Source: Holacanthus passer (taxonomy: Eukaryota > Chordata > Actinopteri > Pomacanthidae). From it: a stretch of 64,000 bases of DNA. The DNA lies in the NCBI GenBank assembly GCA_025331565.1, contig JAFREQ010000043.1, forward strand, positions 4,907,001 through 4,971,000, in the 5' to 3' direction. Under the pieces are notes generated by a model that was given only the letters and a program-made list of their open reading frames with translations, did not search any database and was not told the DNA's origin. The position numbers and the translations under genes are program-made. Positions 56,821 through 64,000 of the stretch are shown piece after piece; the stretch's first letter is position 1, and each line of letters begins with the position of its first letter.

Positions 56821-58020
56821 AACCTACTGTTTACTCTTTCTTTGTCTCTCCATTCCTTGGATCGAAACTCATAGCTGTCCCTCTCACTCTCTCTGCTCCC
56901 ATCAGTGAGAGAGAGGCTTGAAGACACATGATGTCCTGTATTCCAAAACCAAACCCTTATCTTGCCCCCTCAACCCCCTTCTATACATTTGTGACAAGCC
57001 CATGTCCTATTTTGTGCTACCTAGGGGAGTGGTCTTGGTTGTAGCCAGCTGGTGAGGATGTGACATCTGAAGTTAAGGACCAAGGGCTGAAAACAAGTCC
57101 TTATACCCTCTTAGGGGCTGTACCTGTAAAGGAGGCCATGGAAGGTTCTGCTCACATTGGAGGACCAGGAGGCCCATTCATATCAGGGAGTCAGTTGGAG
57201 CAGAGACAAAAGAGCTTAAACTCAAAGAAAGAGTCTTGCTGTTGCTCTACTGTAGTTTCCTTTTCTTCATGTCGGCTTGAGTTCACTGAGGTTAAAAATG
57301 CAAAAATAGATGCACCCAAACTGAAATAGTTATCCATGCCACCCGAGACTGTTTTGATTCGCTTATGTCTCAGAGGCAGTGCAGCAAGCAAGAGGGAGGC
57401 GGCTCAGAGATGGTGGAATATATCAAGGCGGAAGGAAGGCTGGGAAAGGAGAAGGCAGGTCATTTGTTTGGCTGGGCAAGCAGAAAGCGGATCTAATGTC
57501 CATCTGTTCTGGCAGACGGAAACAACAGGTCCTACTCACTCTGGCACTGGACCTTCTGCTGAGTTCAGAGTAAAATGCAAGGTGGAGGAGAGTTCAAGAG
57601 GGTGTGCTCATTGTGCCTGTTTGTGTGTGAGAGCACTGCCTCGGGTATCCAAGGCATGAATTAAATTATTCTCACCACCTCACCATACCTCTGTATTTTT
57701 GAGACAGGAGATAGGTATCGACTGATCAAAGCTTTGTGCCTCTGTCATCTTAGTCTTGAGTGGCAGCGGAAAATGAAAAGAAATTGACAGATTGCAGAGG
57801 TATAACCGTGCATGGAGTGATTCGTGAAATTGGTTATTTTTCTTTCTATCTCCAGCATCTCGCACTCACTCAGAAATGAAGAAAGGAGTATGAAAGAGAG
57901 CTGGGTTGGATGGAGCTTTACAACCCCCATCAGAAGAAACAATAATGCGTGCCTGGGACAGCCTTGTGTGCACCAAAAAAAAAAATGGTTCACTGGTACT
58001 TAATAAAGTGAGACGTCAAG
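56821..58020 (+). other. cacna1i: Probable 3' UTR
   Basis: This region follows the stop codon. Its frames (57060-57329, 57336-57659) show no family similarity. The extent is inferred from the first clear AATAAA downstream and could be longer or shorter. Confidence 0.45.
58002..58007 (+). promoter_or_regulatory. cacna1i: Candidate polyadenylation signal
   Basis: A canonical AATAAA about 1.18 kb after the stop codon. The following bases are only mildly GT-rich, so use of the site is unproven. Confidence 0.35.
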
Positions 58021-58456
58021 CACACTCCTTTTGACACCACTTCCTCTCACCATGCTTAAGGATTTGAGATGGATGGACAAACCCAAAAGAGTTGCGAGGG
58101 ACCTTGACTGCATGATGGAATTGCATTTAATCAAGATTTTTATCTATATACGGAAGTGTATCAAGATGTCAATGTTGGGTGATAACGATGTGATTTCTAT
58201 TCCACTATTTTTGTAGAAAAGAGAATAGGCACGTGTACGTGTTGCCGTTACTTTGTCCCCATTTAATTTAACCCATCCGATCTCTTTGACTTGTTGTCTA
58301 GGACTTTTTGTCTGCCAGTGGCTTCCAGTTTTATAACATTTTTTAAGGTGTGGACAGTGTATAAAACAACGAAGCAAAAAATTTCAAACAAACTTTTGTG
58401 CGCTGAAGTGATTGTTCCCTCCAGCACATTTCTCTTTGGGAACACTGGTTCCATGT

Positions 58457-58459
<3 letters not shown>

Positions 58460-58488
<29 letters not shown>
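58460..58488. repeat. Poly(T) tract
   Basis: 29 consecutive T. It could be the poly(A) tail of a minus-strand retrocopy, but no retroposon body is recognisable beside it. Confidence 0.9.
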
Positions 58489-59642
58489 CAAATGTTGGAG
58501 TCCCACGGGACAACCAGAGATGGGAACAGCCATATTCACTCAGCACATGAGGATCGTTCTAGCTCACAGACATTCCTGGCTGCACACAGGGAACTTTGTT
58601 TGCTTTTAGCCTCCTATGCTAAAAAAAACATGAATAGCGTAAACCATCTCTATGAAAGCTTTAATTTGACAGTTACACCACAACATATCGATTACGGACA
58701 CATTAGTGTTCCTTAAGCATGGTACTGGGATTGCAATACAGTATGCTTATTCTTGAAATGACACCCTGATGCACTCATCTTCTCTTCCCCATCTCTTCAC
58801 ACATACAGTATGTTGTAGCAACCCTTTCACGCACCATAGTTTGATATCAAAAAGCTGACACTGTAACGACGAACAAAACTTTGCATCTTTTAATGCAAAC
58901 TTATTTTGGCTTCTGCCACCTGATTAATTACTCCATCCAAAAAGGAGATGCTCATCTTTAAGCCTGATTTTCTAGAGGTAGACTGTTGTATCCCTAGTGT
59001 TTTGATCATTACCTTGCTTTTTTTAATTTCTCAAAAAGAATGAGGTGATGTGAGAAAATCCGAGGGTTTGACCTTTTTTATCATGCAAAATCACTTTGAT
59101 GACTATGTTTAATCACATGGCGTTGGGTATTAATGAATGAGAGTAAAGACAGTTGTGTGTGCGAATGTGTGTGTTTGTGTGTGCGTTTATGACTTCAGGT
59201 GAAGTTGATTGCCTTTTCCTGAAGTGTCCTGTTTGTCAGTGAGGATACCTGAGATTAAAGGTTGAAGAGAGAAAACACGAAGCAACCAAGGGCTGTTTTA
59301 GCTTCAAAGATATATCCTCCTATCTTTCTGAGACAAATCCTTGTGTCAATGAATATGGCATCAAAGGTTAAAGCCTGACTACGCAGCAATAAATGTTCTA
59401 TGTGTATGCCCTGAGTAAATGATGTCAATGTGATTTTTATCTCCTCAGAATACAACAGTATTCATTACTGTCTGTTTTTGCTTCTACTTGTCTGAACTTA
59501 CAACCAATCAGATGGCACCTCTGCCCTCTCAGAGACCAATCAGTAGAGAGAGATGGGCTGCAATTGGACGGCATGAACAAATGAGGTTATTGAACTCAGG
59601 TCGGGGGGTAAAAACCACTAGTAAAATTTTAAAGATAGCTGT

Positions 59643-60107
59643 AAAGGTGTGCTCAGACTGAACCCGGAGCGAATCTTCACCTTGCTTTATTCGCACAAAT
59701 TTGACTGCTGGAGTGTTTGTACGCTACAAACAGCGGATGCACCCGCAGTCCTGATGTTAGCTGTAACTACCTAACAATGCACCAACTGTGTGTGTGTGTG
59801 TGTGAGCAAAGTGTGCCTTTGTACAGTATGTGTGTGCTACAGCTCCGGCTCAGACTGGTTTCAAAACTTACCAGGATCTCAATTTGTTTCCGTTACTCTT
59901 TTTTTCTCTCTTCTTGTCTGTGTATGATCATGAAGTGGAGTAGAATAGCTCGGGATAAGCACACTTTGTTTGCTAAAGTTTCAGCATTTTCAGCTTGTGC
60001 TTCAAGTCACGCTGCCTTGAGCAAACCTGCGTCCACCTCGACATCGAATTTGTATGCAATCACGCCGCCTCTAAAATTTGCTTTGCATTCAGTCTGAACA
60101 CACCTTA
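59643..60107. mobile_element. Non-autonomous DNA transposon with about 19-bp terminal inverted repeats
   Basis: The left end AAGGTGTGCTCAGACTGAA and the right end TTCAGTCTGAACACACCTT are inverted complements with one mismatch. They bound about 465 bp that includes a short GT tract and no transposase. The ends resemble a fish MITE family I recall, but I did not verify this. Confidence 0.7.
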
Positions 60108-63100
60108 AGAGGCATGTACATATCTTTGTATTTTGATCTGCATGTGTGCATTGCTGCCAGTGACCATGATTATATCATTAGTATGCATTTCATAAAATTG
60201 TACAAAGTTAAAGGGATTTGCAGTGTTTTTTGACTGCAGTTATGAAACCACTAAAAAATAATCAGTCTAAGCCACAAAAAACTTTTCTCTTCCAACACAT
60301 CATTCACAAAAAACAATTACATTTTTGGGTAAGAAAAAACTGCTGTTCAGTCTTTATGCCATTATACCTGTTATTTGCATTTAAATTAAACTGATATGAG
60401 GGGAAGAGGTTGAGTCAGGACAGTCCAAAGCAAGGAAGAGAAAGCCAGTGACAGGACAGTGACACAAAAGCAGGAAGTTGCCGTGGACAGCCGGGCAGAG
60501 TAAAGCGAACAAACAGTGTGAGAGACTGAGGTAGTGAGATGCAGCGGGAGCAGGAGACTTCTCCAGACAGCTTGTCATCGGCAGCTTTGCCCGCCGGAGC
60601 CGCCAGTGCGAGAGAGCACATTAGGCATGCACGCTGAACTCCGAGGTGTTGTTTACCTCACACCCCCCCAACCGGCCGGCCCTCCACCTCATCTAACCTC
60701 TCAAAAACCAGCTCTCCCTGCAGGCCCCTGTCCTTCAAATGTCACTGCGGGAGGAGGGTTGAGGTGTGTGTGCCGAGCGGTGAGCGTGCATGTGTCTCTC
60801 AGACTTGTGTGTGTGTGTTGATGCGAGCACAAGCAAGTATGTGTGAATGGATATGTCATTGCTTCAGTTCTCTGCAAAGTCTTTGAAAGAAGTGTCCTGT
60901 CATCTGAAATTTCAGGGCATTAATTCTCCGTTGCCTTCCATCACCTGAAGAGAACAAGTGACCTCTTGCAACATAAATTCCAAAGGTCAGTATCGCATAA
61001 GCCTCTTGAGGCTTGTGTGCAGATTTGATTGATTTCCTTCTGTGGCAACACACAAAGTGCCCTGAGACATCAAGGCCCCTCAGGTACAGGAGAATTTTTC
61101 ACCCCACCTGGAAATCCACTGGTTTTGTCTCAGCTATAACCTTTATAGTGTTTCTGTACATCATAACAAAGGTTCTAGTTTTACAGCTGCAAGAGGAGAG
61201 TTCAGGCTGTTAAAGCTCACCACCTTTTGAACATGTGAAATTGGAAACAGATGCATCAATCAAGGGGATTTTTTTTTTTTTGGAGGCAAGGCGAATTGAA
61301 TTAAAGTGGGTCAATGCAGGTTTCTTTTCAAAGAAGAAGAAGAAATCCTTATTTCTAGGTCAAAAGGTAGTTGGAAAATAAAATAGAAAAATAGAATCCA
61401 ATCCTGAAGTTTTGTCAAAGTCTGGAAAAACAAGGTCCAAACAGATGTGACTCATTAATGTGCACAAGAGAGAGGAACATCTGACAACAACTTGTTTCCT
61501 TTGTTGCTTTTTTGCTGTTTCCTGGGGGAAGTGTGAGGTTTTTTATTCAAAGAAGTGTGTAAATTAGGAGTGTTTTTTGTGCTCTGTCACCTAATGAGTC
61601 ATTTAAGCCAGCAGAGACTTTGATGTGTTGCGAAGTGACCCGACTGCTGCCCGATGAAAGAGTGATATCACACCAGTATCATTTGGATATAACAAGTTCA
61701 GAGAGGACAAACCGAAGGGCCGGTGAGCATTACGGAAAATTCTAAAATGTCGCCGGGAGATTTCTTTGCTCCACTTTGGAGCTCCAGATGATTGTCGTTC
61801 TATTTTCTAATGCAGTTTTGTGGGATTATAATTGAAAGAACAAACCTGTTAACATTTTGCCTTGGGGCAAGATTTTATTTAATCAGTCTGGAAAACATTT
61901 ACCCACACCTGAACATTTCCTGACACACACACATACATTACGGCCGCGTATGGAAAGCGGCTCCTGTCAGCCGTCAAGGCTAACTGCCCAGGGAGTTGTC
62001 CAGGCCCATCGATTGTATCACAGGCTCCGGAGAGAGAGCCAGACAAAGGCAGGTTGTGAAGGTGGCACAACAAAAGCCTGAATGAGGTGCCACTGGAATG
62101 AGCTGACTGTATTAGATCAGAGAAAGTGCCTGTCAATCTTCAGATGATATTTAAACTCTCTGAAATTTAAACTACTTCTAAGGATTTTTTTTTCTCATTT
62201 GAGTGTCTCTTTGTTGTTCGTGCCCCCTCTCTGTCTCTCTTCTCTTTCTCATTATCCTCCATTTTCACCCCCATTTAAACATAAAGACGTGTGCTCTCTC
62301 TCTCGCTTATCCCCACCTACAATCCACTTTCTTTGACTTCAGAGGATGAATTAAGCAGGTACAGTATCCATTTCTCCCTGGCTGCACTAATTTGAAATGG
62401 GAACCTCACATCATTTGCATATAAGTGCTAGTGGGCAGACATACAGATATATATATATATGCACATATGTAGTCATGTACCTACATCCACACAGACACAC
62501 TAATAATCCCTATCTTGTCACACACACACACAGACTTGCAAGAGCCATTCCCTTATACCACCCAGCAGTGTCTGCAGGGAGTGTGCTTGTCTGAGGGTCA
62601 GTGCTAATGGCTGAAGTTTATCCCTTCACAAACTGCCCCCCTCTCTCTCTCTTCTCCCTGTTTCTTCTGCTTTACCTCTGCAACATAAAACCATTAGTGG
62701 AAAAAAGAGAAGCTGTGACAGCTGAAACTGTGAGATTGGGAGCAATGCTGACACTGCTAGTTTCAGCCTCGCTGCGCTTTCATCACAATGGATGATTGAC
62801 TGGTTTTCTCAACACCTGGCCCGCTGTTTTGTAAGATAATAGTGAAAAATAATACAGCAACAACGTTGAGCGACTGGTTTATGCTTTGAAAGATTTATTC
62901 GAGGAGAGCTCCAGCGGTGCAGTCGTACGCTGGGCTGTGCTTTTTCAACACACATTTGAAATCCCAGTTCAAGCTGTCACATCTTTGCCTTGTCTGACTT
63001 TAGAACTCTGCAGTTTCCCTCGACATGAAAACAATTTTGAAGGTTGGCCAGACTCACTCAGCATTTCAAAGGAATCCACTTCCTACATTTACTGCTGAGT

Positions 63101-64000
63101 AGTATGATTGAGAGCGTCATCGACTAATGTTGCTGACGTCTATTTTACATACAAAACTGGCCAAAAAGGGAAAAATTAAAATGCAGCTTTAATTGATGTT
63201 TCATAATGAACAAGTATCAAATGACAGCCCAAACTTTACTCTTCAGAATCACTCTCATTGGTCTCACAGCATCGTTTTTGGCTGCAGCATGCAATCGTTT
63301 TAAGCTCTAAAGACCTAATGTACATGACACCTGCTCAGCACCAAACAGCGGACAGACACAGTTAAGATTAATTAGTGAACTTGTGTTGAGTGTTCAGCAC
63401 CTGAAGCAGCATATTTCAATCAGGAGATTGTGGAGACCAAAAACAGAGCTTAAAGAATCTTGTCAACCTACAAGGTGATGCTACGTCAGTATTGTGTTCA
63501 CATCTTGTTTCTGCTGCTCCCTTGTTTTTATAATGCTAGTTGAAATTCTTCTCTTTTAGTACCAGTTAACAGAAGGTTGCATTTTTGATAAGTTGCAGTG
63601 TTTTGCTGTGTGTAGACTGAGAGAAAGCCAGAAAGGAGCGTCCCAGCACAACCTAACTGCTCTTAATGATCGCGCCCAAGAACACAGCTCAGATTGAGTT
63701 TCCCAGCCCCAGCGTGCAAGCAGAAGCACAGCACTTCCAAATATTCACTACAATTGTTTACGAAGCAGAAATGTAAGTATTAGGAGTAAAAAAATAAATC
63801 ATGCCCTCTAAAGAAAAGTTACATAAGGTTACAGGATAGTGCAACTTTGCTGAATTTGTAATAAAGTTTTCTCTGCTGTAAAATGACGTACAAAACAAAA
63901 GTTTATCTTTTGTCCTCCAAATCAGGGATCATACAGAGCAACAAAGGCAGTCGTTTGCTATTCATGCTATTTATTTATTTGATATTAGCTAGACCTTTAA

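Larger units (their letters stand above)
58021..64000. other. Downstream intergenic DNA
   Basis: I see no supported gene on either strand. It holds a 29-base T-run at 58460-58488, a TIR element at 59643-60107, a GC-richer patch at about 60530-60760, CT-rich patches at 62220-62300, and a short AT repeat at 62449-62461. Open frames here are short and unrecognised. Confidence 0.6.

Noticed and set aside
56385..56927. A 180-residue minus-strand frame over exon 32
   Set aside because: It is a shadow of the final coding exon; the plus frame matches the Cav3.3 tail.
58460..58488. Poly(T) as the tail of a processed retrocopy on the minus strand
   Set aside because: No gene-like or SINE-like body and no target-site duplication could be seen beside it.
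63590..63780. Possible exon of a neighbouring gene ending in a GTAAGT at about 63774
   Set aside because: A lone donor-like motif without a matching acceptor or recognisable protein sequence.
1..64000. CRISPR arrays, operons, integrases, prokaryotic or viral systems
   Set aside because: The window is a vertebrate intron-exon gene. No spaced direct-repeat array, bacterial gene structure or viral gene was seen.

Overview
The window is vertebrate genomic DNA, most likely from a teleost fish. It holds one large gene on the + strand: the 3' two-thirds to four-fifths of a low-voltage-activated (T-type) calcium channel alpha-1 subunit. It is best matched to CACNA1I (Cav3.3). The evidence for a fish is short to medium introns (about 100 bp to 5 kb), very dense (CA/GT)n microsatellites, and several short dispersed repeats that look like familiar teleost DNA-transposon remnants. 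The species cannot be named from this sequence.

Layout. Positions 1-3249 are intron, because the exons for the N-terminus and repeat I S1-S4 lie upstream of the window. Thirty-two coding exons follow between 3250 and 56820, all with GT/AG borders, and reading phase is kept across every junction. Together they encode 2178 residues plus a stop if the longer exon-30 form is used. Window residue numbers below count the Met codon at 3252 as residue 1. Exons 1-4 encode the repeat I pore (S5, turret, P-loop, S6) and the proximal I-II linker. Exon 5 encodes the rest of the linker and IIS1, and exons 6-9 the rest of repeat II. Exons 10-13 encode the II-III linker, exons 14-20 repeat III and the start of the III-IV linker, and exons 21-27 repeat IV. 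Exons 27-32 encode the C-terminal tail. All four selectivity-filter acidic residues of the T-type pattern E-E-D-D are present (codons at 9012, 22020, 30327 and 41682), so this looks like a functional channel gene, not a pseudogene. From 56821 to the end there is 3' UTR and downstream intergenic DNA with no second gene that I can support.

Introns carry most of the other signal. There are many dinucleotide microsatellites, some touching splice sites. A decayed hAT-type transposase fragment lies next to a 278-bp-period duplication. Two elements have short terminal inverted repeats and one has long terminal inverted repeats. Two copies of one dispersed repeat family are present, and there are some very clean hairpin-forming palindromes.

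I did not find a previously undescribed biological system. The points most worth a second look are two Trp-to-Cys changes in repeat II at positions I recall as Trp in all mammalian T-type channels, tandem in-frame splice sites in the C-terminal tail, microsatellites embedded in the splice sites of the repeat IV exons, and the perfect 27-bp-arm palindrome just downstream of exon 7. Comparisons with mammalian Cav3 proteins come from memory of the family, not from a search.
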